DNA of 33,807 bases from Calditrichaceae bacterium. Its GTDB lineage: Bacteria; Calditrichota; Calditrichia; Calditrichales; Calditrichaceae. Made by a program: the position numbers and the translations under genes. The stretch is from contig JAFGKZ010000232.1 in assembly GCA_016928315.1 (NCBI GenBank), positions 1 to 33,807 of the forward strand, read 5' to 3'. The notes below the pieces were generated by a model. That model was not told the DNA's origin and did not search any database. It saw only the letters and a list, made by a program, of their open reading frames with translations. Shown piece by piece: positions 9,186 to 18,617 of the stretch (within the stretch, counting starts at the first letter, position 1; each line of letters opens with the position of its first letter).

Positions 9186-9193
9186 TAAGTTTG
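9186..9193 (+). promoter_or_regulatory. Candidate Bacteroidota-type -7 box upstream of the GH31 gene
   Basis: TAAGTTTG matches the TAnnTTTG -7 consensus of Bacteroidota housekeeping promoters exactly and lies about 100 bases before the GH31 start. No good TTTG -33 element at the usual 19-21 base distance is visible (a weak TTTC lies about 23 bases upstream), so this is only a candidate. Confidence 0.3.
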
Positions 9194-9292
9194 GCAATGA
9201 AAATACATATATAATGAAACCTTTATATAAATAAGATTAAATATAACTTTCTGCTAATCAATTAGTTCTTTAACTTAAATTGGGGATTTTAA

Positions 9293-12139
9293 ATGACACT
9301 AAAGAGTTATACACTATTATTGTCATCTTTTTTTATTCTATTTTTTTTACAGACGTGTAAAAGTTTTGAAAGACTGGAAGATGGGATTGTTGTAAAATTA
9401 AAAAAACAAAACCCAACCGATGCTCAATTATTAAAAATTCAAATTTGCAGTGATGAAATAATCCGCGTTGTGGCCACTTCTGAAAAGGATTTTTCTTCCC
9501 GATCGAGTTTGATGGTTAATAAAACTAAATGGGAATCCGTTCCTTTCACCGTGGAAGAACAGGACAAATACATAACACTATCCACAAAAAAACTCTCGGT
9601 AAAAATAAATACAGAAGATGGAACCACTTCATTTTATAATTTAAACGGTAAGTTGCTTTTAGGGGAAAAAAGTGGCGGTGGCAAAATAATAACTCCCACC
9701 AAGGTGATGGATGAGCAAACTTACCACATACAGCAATTTTTCGAATATCCTGAAGACGAAGCGTTTTATGGTTTTGGCGCACATCAGAATGGTGTGTTTA
9801 ATTACAAGGGCTGCGACCTTGACCTTTGGCAATATAACATTGTGAATGCTATCCCCTTTTTAGTTTCAAATAACAACTATGGTATTCTCTGGGATAATAA
9901 TTCGCGAACAAAATTTGGGGATATCCGTGAATATGAATCAATCAACAACCTTAAGCTTTATGATAAGGATGGTAATCAAGGCGGTTTAACGGCTGAATAC
10001 TTTACAGATACAGAATTCAAATCCTTATTTACGTCCCGATCAGAATCAAAAATTGAACATGAATTTATTGATGTGAATGATGAATATCCTGAAGGTTTTT
10101 CTGAGAATGTGAAATCTGTTCGATGGACAGGTGAAATTGAATCCAATGAATACGATATACATAAATTTAGACTCTATTGCTGCGGATATACGAAAATGTG
10201 GCTGGATGGCAAATTAGTTGCAGATTCCTGGCGACAAAACTGGCTGCCCTGGACCTATTTACCCAAATTGAACATGGAAGCGGGCAAGCGCTATAAAATT
10301 AAAATTGAGTGGATCCATACCGGCGGATATATCGGGTTAAAATACTTGCCTCCCCAGGATAAAATATATAATAACAATATATCATTATACTCGGAAGTTG
10401 CCGATCAGATAGACTATTATTTTATCTATGGTGAAGATATGGATAAAATAATCAGAGGATATAGGAAAATAACCGGGAAAGCCCCAATGATGCCAAAATG
10501 GGCTATGGGATTGTGGCAATGTCGCGAGCGCTATAAAACACAAGATGAATTACTTAATGTTGTAAAGGAATTCCGTAAACGCCAAATTCCCCTGGATAAC
10601 ATAGTCCAGGATTGGTTTTACTGGGAAGAAGACAAATGGGGCAGCCATAAATTTGACGCTTCCCGGTTTCCTGATCCCAAAGGAATGGTTCAGGATTTAC
10701 ATGAAAAACTAAACACACAATTAATGATTTCGGTATGGCCCAAATTTTATGTTGGAACCGAGCATTATAATGAATTCAATAAAAATGGATGGCTATATAA
10801 ACGCAATGTTGAAAAAGGCCAAAGGGATTGGGTTGGTCCGGGCTATGTCTCAACCTTTTATGATCCTTATAATTCAGATGCCGGCAAATTATTTTGGTAT
10901 CAAATGAATGAAAACTTATTCAGTCTGGGTATCGACGCCTGGTGGTTGGACGCAACTGAGCCTGATATTCACTCTAATTTATCAAGACCGGAAACACGGT
11001 TAAGAATTGGGCCAACCGCACTAGGCACTGCTGCAAGATATTTGAATTCGTTTTCTTTAATGAATTCAAAAAGTGTTTATGAGGGTCAGAGGAATTCCAA
11101 CCCGGATAAACGTGTATTTATCCTTACTCGTTCCGCATTTGCCGGACAACAACGCTATTCTGCTGCGACCTGGAGTGGGGATATAGCTTCGCGCTGGCAT
11201 GACCTAAAAATGCAAATCCCGGCCGGTTTAAATTTTTCATTATCCGGAATTCCTTACTGGACCACTGATATCGGTGGATTTGCCGTTGAACCAAGATATG
11301 AACGACCAAACAAGAATGATCTTGAAGAATGGCGTGAATTAAACACCCGCTGGTTCCAGTTTGGCACATTTTGTCCGTTATTTCGGGTTCATGGTCAATT
11401 CCCTTTTCGTGAAATGTTCAATATTGCGCCGGAAAGTCATCCTGCCTATCAGACAATGCTTAAGTATAACATACTTCGTTACCGTCTGATGCCCTATATC
11501 TATTCACTAACCGGAATGGTTACCCAAAATGACTATACAATAATGCGCGGTCTGGTAATGGATTTTATAAATGATAAAAATGTTCTAAATATTGGCGATC
11601 AGTTCATGTTCGGCCCGGCTCTGCTTATTAATCCGGTGACCGACTACAAGGCCCGGTCACGTGAGGTTTACCTCCCGGCTGGCCCAGGCTGGTATGAATT
11701 GAAATCTGGAAAATATTTTAAAGGCGGGCAGACGATTATTGCCGATGCTCCCTACACCGATATTCCAATTTTTATAAAAGCAGGATCCATAATCCCTTGC
11801 GGCCCTGAGATTCAATATACCGCCGAAAAACCAGCTGATCCAATCCGTCTTTTTATCTATGACGGCGCCGACGGTTCATTTAAATTATATGAGGATGAAG
11901 GCATTAATTACAATTATGAAAATGGGGCATTTTCAGTTATTCCTGTTAAATATGATAATACTAAAAAGGAAGTTACTATAGATAAACGTGAAGGCCGGTT
12001 CAATGGAATGCTCGAGACGAGAACATTTGAAATAATGTGGATTAAACAGGACCAGGCGGACGGCTGTCTCGATTTTAACTCAAAAGCGGATTATGTGTTA
12101 ACTTACAATGGTGATTCTATAAGTCTTAAAATGGAATAA
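9293..12139 (+). CDS. GH31 glycosidase (probable alpha-xylosidase) with PA14 inserted in the N-terminal domain, lipoprotein
   Basis: 948 residues. N-terminal lipoprotein-like signal (FILFFLQTC, Cys22). The catalytic barrel carries the GH31 signature DAWWLDATEPD with the nucleophile at Asp553, and the acid/base Asp630 in TWSGDIA. A PA14 domain (about 230-355, starting GGLTAEYF, ending GLKYLPP) interrupts the N-terminal beta-sandwich. This is the arrangement known from xyloglucan alpha-xylosidases such as Cellvibrio Xyl31A, which act on the non-reducing xylose of xyloglucan oligosaccharides. The C-terminal beta domains are intact (YEDEGINYNYENG). It opens the rightward hydrolase block, 153 bases after a terminator; the SD-like GGGGA is at 9282-9286. 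The family is certain; alpha-xylosidase rather than alpha-glucosidase is inferred from the domain layout and neighbouring genes. Confidence 0.9.
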   Translation: MTLKSYTLLLSSFFILFFLQTCKSFERLEDGIVVKLKKQNPTDAQLLKIQICSDEIIRVVATSEKDFSSRSSLMVNKTKWESVPFTVEEQDKYITLSTKKLSVKINTEDGTTSFYNLNGKLLLGEKSGGGKIITPTKVMDEQTYHIQQFFEYPEDEAFYGFGAHQNGVFNYKGCDLDLWQYNIVNAIPFLVSNNNYGILWDNNSRTKFGDIREYESINNLKLYDKDGNQGGLTAEYFTDTEFKSLFTSRSESKIEHEFIDVNDEYPEGFSENVKSVRWTGEIESNEYDIHKFRLYCCGYTKMWLDGKLVADSWRQNWLPWTYLPKLNMEAGKRYKIKIEWIHTGGYIGLKYLPPQDKIYNNNISLYSEVADQIDYYFIYGEDMDKIIRGYRKITGKAPMMPKWAMGLWQCRERYKTQDELLNVVKEFRKRQIPLDNIVQDWFYWEEDKWGSHKFDASRFPDPKGMVQDLHEKLNTQLMISVWPKFYVGTEHYNEFNKNGWLYKRNVEKGQRDWVGPGYVSTFYDPYNSDAGKLFWYQMNENLFSLGIDAWWLDATEPDIHSNLSRPETRLRIGPTALGTAARYLNSFSLMNSKSVYEGQRNSNPDKRVFILTRSAFAGQQRYSAATWSGDIASRWHDLKMQIPAGLNFSLSGIPYWTTDIGGFAVEPRYERPNKNDLEEWRELNTRWFQFGTFCPLFRVHGQFPFREMFNIAPESHPAYQTMLKYNILRYRLMPYIYSLTGMVTQNDYTIMRGLVMDFINDKNVLNIGDQFMFGPALLINPVTDYKARSREVYLPAGPGWYELKSGKYFKGGQTIIADAPYTDIPIFIKAGSIIPCGPEIQYTAEKPADPIRLFIYDGADGSFKLYEDEGINYNYENGAFSVIPVKYDNTKKEVTIDKREGRFNGMLETRTFEIMWIKQDQADGCLDFNSKADYVLTYNGDSISLKME

Positions 12140-12234
12140 ATGGCAAATTAAATATTTAAAATTTGAATTTTTAAAACAGAATTTATGAATCGTTGAATTA
12201 CTTGTTTATTGGAATTATTAGCCAGAAACGGATT

Positions 12235-12258
12235 TCAACTGATTATTTTTTCAGTTGA
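12235..12258. repeat. Inverted repeat between the GH31 and GH2 genes
   Basis: TCAACTGA (12235-12242) and its exact complement TCAGTTGA (12251-12258) flank an 8-base T-rich spacer. No T-run follows on the plus strand, so it is not a standard terminator. It could be an mRNA hairpin that separates expression of the two genes, or chance. The 186-base gap it lies in contains no coding frame I believe. Confidence 0.35.
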
Positions 12259-12334
12259 GCAATCTACGCTATGAATCATCCAATATCTTGACTAAGAGGA
12301 TGAAGATAAAACATACATTTATGGAATGGTGCAT

Positions 12335-14788
12335 ATGAAACTATCATTAATTTCGTTTAGGATACTTGTTATATCGGTATGTCTGATAACATCAACGTCA
12401 ATAATTATATCATCCTGTTCACAATCCGAAATAACGGCCAGAACAATAGAAGATTTTAATAATGACTGGAAGTTTAATTTAGGTGATATACCAGACGGAC
12501 AAAAGTTAATAATTAACGATTCCAATTGGAGACTATTAAACCTTCCTCATGACTGGAGCATAGAAGGCACATTTAGAGAAGACAATCCAGCTACTGCCGG
12601 GGGCGGCGCTCTGCCGGGAGGTATTGGCTGGTATAGAAAATCATTTCAAATGCCCCTTTCACAAAAAGATAAGTTAGTATTTATTGAATTTGATGGCGTA
12701 TACCAAAACAGCGAAGTCTGGATCAATGAACAGTATCTCGGAAAACGACCTTACGGATATATCTCTTTCTCATATGAATTATCATCATATTTAAAATATG
12801 GCGATGAACCCAATATAATTGCTATGAAGGTCGATAATTCAAAGCAGCCTAATTCCCGCTGGTATTCGGGTTCCGGCATTTACCGTAATGTCCGGCTTGT
12901 AACCACGGACCCAATTCACATTAAGCGGTGGGGAACATTTGTCACTACCCAGCAAATCGAAGCCCATTCCGTAAAAATCTTAGTACAAACAAAGGTTCAA
13001 AACTCATCAGATCAGAACCAGCAGATTGAACTTATCACATCGATTATCAATCCTGCGGGCAAGCAGGTGAGTCAGAAAAAAACATATCATACCATATCCG
13101 CCGATTCTATGTTCATAATAGAACAGAATTTAGAGGTGGAAAATCCTGCTCTATGGTCTATAGAAAATCCATCCTTGTACAAAGCTGTTATCCATATAAA
13201 TGCCGGCAATAAATTAGTGGATAACTATGAGACCATATTTGGTATCCGTTCATTTTCGTTTGATGTCGGCAAGGGATTCTTCCTGAATGGAAAGAATATT
13301 AAAATAAAAGGCGTCTGCAATCATCATGATTTAGGTTGCCTGGGCGCTGCCATAAATGCCAGGGCTATTGAGCGTCAACTTGAAATTCTCAAAGAGATGG
13401 GATGTAACGCCATTCGCACATCGCACAATCCGCCTGCTCCCGAACTACTCGATTTATGCGATAAAATGGGTTTCATCGTGATGGATGAGGCATTTGATAT
13501 CTGGGCCATACAAAAAACTGAATTTGATTATCACCTGTATTTTGATCAATGGCATCAAAGAGATTTGCGTGATTTTATTTTACGGGACAGAAACCATCCC
13601 AGTATATTTATTTGGAGTATTGGGAATGAGGTTATCGAACAATATGATCATGACGATCCTTCAGGCAGAGAAATCACCGATGAATTGTGCAAAATTGTCC
13701 GGAGCCTTGATACAACAAGACCCATTACCGCAGGCTGTAATGATACAAATCCGTTAAATCCTCTATTTACATCGGGATCATTGGATTTGATCGGTTTTAA
13801 CTATCATCATCAGGAGTGGAATGACTTTCCCAAAAATTTTCCCGGTAAAAAATTTATTGCAACCGAAACCGAATCAGCATTAGCCACCCGCGGCAGTTAT
13901 GATATGCCATCCGATAGCATCCGCCGCTGGCCAATGCGTTGGGATTTACCTTTTTATGAAGGAAATGCGGATTTTAGTTGTTCCTCTTATGATAATTGCT
14001 CCGCTCCCTGGGGATCAACTCACGAAGAAACCTGGAAAGCAGCAAAAAAATTAGACTTTGTTTCCGGTGTTTTTATCTGGACAGGTTTTGATTATCTCGG
14101 AGAACCCACGCCGTATGGCTGGCCGGCTAAAAGTTCCTATTTCGGCATTATCGATCTGGCCGGATTTCCAAAGGATGCTTATTATTTTTATCAATGTGAA
14201 TGGACTGAGAAATCGGTGCTGCACCTTTTACCACACTGGAACTGGAAAGAAGGCCAGAATGTGGATGTCTGGGCCTATACAAATTGCGATGAAGTCGAAC
14301 TTATTTTGAATAATCAATCACAGGGTATCAGAAAAAAATCTATGGATGATCTGCACTTGATGTGGCGTATTCCTTTTACTGCCGGTACTTTGAAAGCCAT
14401 TGGAAGAACTCCGGGTAAACAAGATCTAGTAGCTGAGGTGAAAACTGCAGGCGCTGCCGCAAATATTCAACTTGAGGCCGATCGTACAAATATTAATGCA
14501 GATGGAAAGGATTTGTCTTTTATAACGGTCACGGTTTTGGATGAGAACGGTACGCTTGTTCCTCATGCCGATAATCTCATTAACTTTACGATAAAAGGAC
14601 CAGGAAAAATTGCCGGCGTTGATAATGGCAATCAGACAAGCCATGAATCATTTCAGGCAAATAGCAGATCCGCGTTTAACGGGATGTGTCTGGCAGTCAT
14701 ACAAACCTCATTATCACCTGGCATTATTCATCTGAGCGCAACATCGGAAGGATTGCAAGAATCCACAATTGAAATCCAGGCAAAATAA
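12335..14788 (+). CDS. GH2 glycosidase, probable beta-galactosidase, lipoprotein
   Basis: 817 residues from ATG 12335 (an in-frame ATG at 12326 is possible; neither has a clear SD). Lipoprotein signal: MKLSLISFRI..., IISSC with Cys28. The GH2 layout is complete: N-terminal jelly roll (LPHDWSIEGTF, GIGWYRKSF, SGSGIYRNV), Ig-like domain, TIM barrel with KGVCNHHD and IRTSHNPP, acid/base Glu432 in SIGNEV, nucleophile Glu511 in ATETES, then a DUF4982-like Ig domain (about 628-705) and a last Ig-like domain (about 710-817; ITVTVLDENG, GKIAGVDNGN). Such lipoproteins usually act as exo-beta-galactosidases in carbohydrate loci. A beta-galactosidase next to an alpha-xylosidase suits the galactosyl-xylosyl side chain of xyloglucan. 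Other GH2 activities (beta-mannosidase, beta-glucuronidase) cannot be ruled out from sequence reading alone. Confidence 0.88.
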   Translation: MKLSLISFRILVISVCLITSTSIIISSCSQSEITARTIEDFNNDWKFNLGDIPDGQKLIINDSNWRLLNLPHDWSIEGTFREDNPATAGGGALPGGIGWYRKSFQMPLSQKDKLVFIEFDGVYQNSEVWINEQYLGKRPYGYISFSYELSSYLKYGDEPNIIAMKVDNSKQPNSRWYSGSGIYRNVRLVTTDPIHIKRWGTFVTTQQIEAHSVKILVQTKVQNSSDQNQQIELITSIINPAGKQVSQKKTYHTISADSMFIIEQNLEVENPALWSIENPSLYKAVIHINAGNKLVDNYETIFGIRSFSFDVGKGFFLNGKNIKIKGVCNHHDLGCLGAAINARAIERQLEILKEMGCNAIRTSHNPPAPELLDLCDKMGFIVMDEAFDIWAIQKTEFDYHLYFDQWHQRDLRDFILRDRNHPSIFIWSIGNEVIEQYDHDDPSGREITDELCKIVRSLDTTRPITAGCNDTNPLNPLFTSGSLDLIGFNYHHQEWNDFPKNFPGKKFIATETESALATRGSYDMPSDSIRRWPMRWDLPFYEGNADFSCSSYDNCSAPWGSTHEETWKAAKKLDFVSGVFIWTGFDYLGEPTPYGWPAKSSYFGIIDLAGFPKDAYYFYQCEWTEKSVLHLLPHWNWKEGQNVDVWAYTNCDEVELILNNQSQGIRKKSMDDLHLMWRIPFTAGTLKAIGRTPGKQDLVAEVKTAGAAANIQLEADRTNINADGKDLSFITVTVLDENGTLVPHADNLINFTIKGPGKIAGVDNGNQTSHESFQANSRSAFNGMCLAVIQTSLSPGIIHLSATSEGLQESTIEIQAK

Positions 14789-14840
14789 TTTATCGGGAAT
14801 GTATTGGTTATGAACATTTTATAATGATATAGGAAAAAGA

Positions 14841-16871
14841 ATGAAAATAATAATATCAATTATATTTCTTAGCATTATCTGTTATTCCTTAAAGGCTCAG
14901 GAGTTATATGTTGGGGCTAATTATCATCCGCACGATGATAAAAATCCGAACAAAATAAAACATGATATCCAGCTTATGAAAGAGGCTGGTTTCAACGTTG
15001 TGCGTTTGGGCCATTTAGCCTGGGACAGTTATGAGCCGTCCGAGGGTAACTTTGACTTTGAATGGTTTGACGAGGTTATGGACTTATTGAACGGAGCCGA
15101 TATTAAGGTCATTTTAGATATCGCTATTCGTCCCGCTCCCATTTGGTTACACCATAAATATCCTTCAATTAGTATAACCGATAAGAGTGGCGATGTATTG
15201 TACCCGAATCATCGTTATATGGAAGATATTGGCGATCCGATGTATCAGAAATATGCCTTGCGTTTTACGGATGTTATGTCAAAACGATATGCTAATCATC
15301 CGGCGTTGCTGGCGTTCGGGATTGATAACGAATCAGGCGACGGTCAAATCTCATATTCAGAAACAGCCAGACAGCGATACATTGCCTGGTTAAAGAAAAA
15401 ATATACAACGGTTGAAAATCTCGATAATGCCTGGGCCGGACAACGCTGGTCCAGAAAGATTAACCAATGGGATGAAATAGGATTTCCAGTATCAACACAC
15501 TATAACGATGTGCCTGAACGGATGCTCGATTTCAGGCGTTTTGTCTCTGATGAAATTAATGATTTACTCTTTAAGGCCATTGATATTGTCAACGCCAATG
15601 CCCCGAATGCCCTGGTAAATACGAATGCATGGTATTTCAGTTATTTAAAATATTTTGATTATGCCCCCCTTGCCTACTCCGGTAAGATGACTCGCGGAGG
15701 CGAAGGATTTTATGCGGGCACTTCTCTAATCAACAATGCCGGAATCCTGTGGGCCTCCTTTGGAATAGTGCGTATTCAATACGAAAGCACAGATCCTTTC
15801 TGGTGTAACGAATTCACAACTATGACCGCCGTTCCCAATTCCTGCAGAAAACAGGCCTATGCCTCCTTAATGTTTGGCAACCAGATGGTTTGCGGCTGGA
15901 CATGGCAAAGTATGCATAGCGGTGAAGAACAGTATTTACAGGGCCTGATTGACTGGGATGGTATTCCAAACCGTAAATACTATGAATATAAAAAAATTGC
16001 ATCGGAATTTAAAAAGATAGAAAAGTATCTGCCTTATAAACTGCAGGCTGAAGTAGGATTGGCTTTCTCATTCCCGAGTCAAATCGTCAGTTATTCTTTT
16101 CCGGAATCCCATGATGGCCAGGTCGGGACTTGTTTTAACCAATTTTTTGATCGCAATGTCGATGTAAGGATGCTTGATATCACCCGGAGCGATTTAAACT
16201 ATAAATTATTGATCATCCCTGGAATAGCCGTTATGGATTCAAAAACTGCCGGGAAGATTTGCGATTATGTGAATAATGGCGGAACGGCGCTTATGACAAG
16301 TTATTCGGCTGTTGTTGATACGACTAATAAAGTATTTGCCAGTACACGCCCCGGATTATTAAACGATGTTTTTGGTATTCGTGTTGGAAGTTATGAAGAA
16401 ATTGAAACTATGAATGAAATTTCAAGAATTTCGTACCAGGGGAAAAAAGTTAGAGTTCGATACGAGGAAAAAAATCTTGAAACCGAATCACCCCGATATG
16501 ATGTTATTGAACCAAAAGGCGCGAAAGTAATCGGAACTATAACCAGTCTGGATAAAGATTACCCGGTTATTACTACCAACCAGTATGGAAAAGGAAAAGC
16601 AATATATATGGGCCTTCCCGCGAGAGGCGAAATATTAAGCCCGTTATTAGATGATTTGATCAACGAACTTTCCATCAAAAAAGGACCGACAGCGCCTGAT
16701 AGTGTAATGGCAAGACAGATCAATAAGAACCATTTTTTATATCTGAATATTAGCGATAAGCCTAAAAAGATTGAGCTAAAGGGCAGATTAAAAAGTCTTT
16801 TATTTGATAAAGAATATACGAACGAATTCGCGATTGAACCGTTTGAGCCTGAATTTATAGAGGTAAAATAG
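14841..16871 (+). CDS. GH42 beta-galactosidase-like enzyme, exported
   Basis: 676 residues with a type I signal peptide (cleavage near LKA/QEL). The start of the barrel (VGANYHPHD..., NVVRLGHLAWDSYEPSEG) is characteristic of GH42. The acid/base is likely Glu164 in GIDNES and the nucleophile Glu324 in WCNEFTTM. A Trp-rich active-site segment (GWTWQSMHSGEEQYLQG) follows. Residues ~400-600 correspond to the Rossmann-like beta-galactosidase trimerisation domain (KLLIIPGIAVMDSKTAGKI), then a small C-terminal beta domain. Usual GH42 length is 650-700, so this is complete. GH42 enzymes cleave beta-galactosides, sometimes alpha-L-arabinosides. SD AGGAAA before the ATG; 52 bases after the GH2 gene, so co-transcription is likely. 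The residue NES in place of the usual NEY/NEW after the acid/base is a slight departure. Confidence 0.87.
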   Translation: MKIIISIIFLSIICYSLKAQELYVGANYHPHDDKNPNKIKHDIQLMKEAGFNVVRLGHLAWDSYEPSEGNFDFEWFDEVMDLLNGADIKVILDIAIRPAPIWLHHKYPSISITDKSGDVLYPNHRYMEDIGDPMYQKYALRFTDVMSKRYANHPALLAFGIDNESGDGQISYSETARQRYIAWLKKKYTTVENLDNAWAGQRWSRKINQWDEIGFPVSTHYNDVPERMLDFRRFVSDEINDLLFKAIDIVNANAPNALVNTNAWYFSYLKYFDYAPLAYSGKMTRGGEGFYAGTSLINNAGILWASFGIVRIQYESTDPFWCNEFTTMTAVPNSCRKQAYASLMFGNQMVCGWTWQSMHSGEEQYLQGLIDWDGIPNRKYYEYKKIASEFKKIEKYLPYKLQAEVGLAFSFPSQIVSYSFPESHDGQVGTCFNQFFDRNVDVRMLDITRSDLNYKLLIIPGIAVMDSKTAGKICDYVNNGGTALMTSYSAVVDTTNKVFASTRPGLLNDVFGIRVGSYEEIETMNEISRISYQGKKVRVRYEEKNLETESPRYDVIEPKGAKVIGTITSLDKDYPVITTNQYGKGKAIYMGLPARGEILSPLLDDLINELSIKKGPTAPDSVMARQINKNHFLYLNISDKPKKIELKGRLKSLLFDKEYTNEFAIEPFEPEFIEVK

Positions 16872-16991
16872 GATAAAAGTCAATATATAAATCATACAGT
16901 ACTTGGATGTAAATCAGTTAATTTAAAAGTCGATATGTTTTAAATATTTATAAAGAATATTCTATATCTCAAAAATAGAGAGGACAACCTT

Positions 16992-18584
16992 ATGAAAGAG
17001 AAGTTATTTAAGTCGAAAATGGCAAGTCTATTTATTCTTATAGTTATAGGTTTTTCGAATGCCTTTGGACAATCTGCTTTACCTGAACGTATAATTGATC
17101 TTGATTTCAATAAGGTTAAAGGTCCTTTGAATACGATGTTCAAAGAATGTATAGGCGCTGGCAGGGCCAATGAAGGCTTGCGGGCTGATTGGCAGCAACA
17201 ATTGGCATATGTGAAAAAAGAATGCGGATTTAAATACATTCGCATGCATGGTCTGCTTACCGATGATATGGGCGTCTACCGGGAGGATCGGAATGGAAAT
17301 CCAATGTACAATTATCAATATATTGATGTTCTATATGACTTTATTCTCAGCATTGATATGATACCCTTCGTTGAACTTGGATTCATGCCCAACGCATTGG
17401 CAAGCGGCAAGGAAACCATTTTCTGGTGGCGGGGTAACGTAACACCGCCGAAAGATTACACAAAATGGGAAGAATTAATACGAAATTTGACATTTCATTT
17501 TACCGAACGTTATGGCGAGGAAGAAGTAAAAAAATGGTATTTTGAAGTTTGGAACGAACCGAACCTTGCTCCGGGATTCTGGACAGGAACAATGGAAGAC
17601 TATTTTAAATTATATAAGCATTCTGCTATTGCTGTGAAAAGTGTTAATGAAGGCTATCGGATTGGCGGTCCTGCCACTGCTGGTGCGGCATGGGAAGTCG
17701 AGTTGATCAACTTCTGTAAAGATAATGAACTTCCCCTGGATTTCATCAGCACCCATGCTTATGGCGTTAAAGTAGGATATCTCGATGAATGGGGAAACAC
17801 AGGTACGGTTCTTGACTGCAATCCGATGAGTTTGAGTATAGACGTCTTGAATTCCCGAAAAGAAATTGCCGGCTCTTCTCTGCCTAATTTAGAACTTCAC
17901 TATACAGAGTGGAGCTCTTCATATACCCCTGCCGATCCAATACACGACAGTTACCATCAAGCGCCCTATATACTGGATAAAATTAAACGTGTTGGCGATG
18001 CAGCAACTTCCATGTCTTATTGGGTGTTCACAGATATCTTCGAAGAACCGGGCCCGCGCTTCACACCTTTTCATGGCGGTTTTGGTTTATTAAATTACCA
18101 GGCTATTAACAAACCTGCATTTTATGCCTATAAATTTATGAATCAACTTGGCAACACAGAATTATTGAATGGCGATACTTCTTCCTGGGCATGCAAGGAT
18201 GATAAAGGAAACATCCAGGTACTGCTCTGGAATTTTACCTGCCCCCTTCCCGGTGATTCTGTCAATAATCAGGATTATTACATCCGGGATTTACCATCAA
18301 AAACAAAAGAAAAAGTAAAGATAGATATTTCGGAAATTCCCAGCGGTGAGTACACGGTCGAAATTTATAAAGTTGGTTATCGCGTAAATGATCCCTACAC
18401 AACTTATTTTGACATGGGCAGACCCGATCAATTAACAATAAAGCAGGTTAAGAAGATCAAAGAGCTTAACGATGGTTCCACAATTTCCAGCGAAAAAATT
18501 AATGTAAAAAACAACAAAGCTTTTATAAAAGAACTGGAAGTTCGGGAGAATGATGTTTTTCTAATAACATTGACAAAGCAGTAA
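16992..18584 (+). CDS. GH39-like glycosidase (beta-xylosidase type), exported
   Basis: 530 residues with a signal peptide (cleavage near AFG/QSA). The barrel shows the GH39/clan GH-A pattern: FKYIRMHGLL, then EVWNEPNL with acid/base Glu189 followed by GFWTGTMEDYFKLY and RIGGPATAG, and nucleophile Glu306 in HYTEWSSS. A C-terminal beta-sandwich (residues ~400-530) completes it. GH39 members are mostly beta-xylosidases, with some alpha-L-iduronidases and other beta-glycosidases; the length fits the bacterial beta-xylosidase group. A good SD (AGAGGA) precedes the ATG. It lies 120 bases after the GH42 gene and 33 before the next one, so it is probably in the same transcript. Substrate not determinable here. 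Confidence 0.83.
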   Translation: MKEKLFKSKMASLFILIVIGFSNAFGQSALPERIIDLDFNKVKGPLNTMFKECIGAGRANEGLRADWQQQLAYVKKECGFKYIRMHGLLTDDMGVYREDRNGNPMYNYQYIDVLYDFILSIDMIPFVELGFMPNALASGKETIFWWRGNVTPPKDYTKWEELIRNLTFHFTERYGEEEVKKWYFEVWNEPNLAPGFWTGTMEDYFKLYKHSAIAVKSVNEGYRIGGPATAGAAWEVELINFCKDNELPLDFISTHAYGVKVGYLDEWGNTGTVLDCNPMSLSIDVLNSRKEIAGSSLPNLELHYTEWSSSYTPADPIHDSYHQAPYILDKIKRVGDAATSMSYWVFTDIFEEPGPRFTPFHGGFGLLNYQAINKPAFYAYKFMNQLGNTELLNGDTSSWACKDDKGNIQVLLWNFTCPLPGDSVNNQDYYIRDLPSKTKEKVKIDISEIPSGEYTVEIYKVGYRVNDPYTTYFDMGRPDQLTIKQVKKIKELNDGSTISSEKINVKNNKAFIKELEVRENDVFLITLTKQ

Positions 18585-18617
18585 TCTTTTGAATGTTGAA
18601 ATAGAAAGGATCGTATT

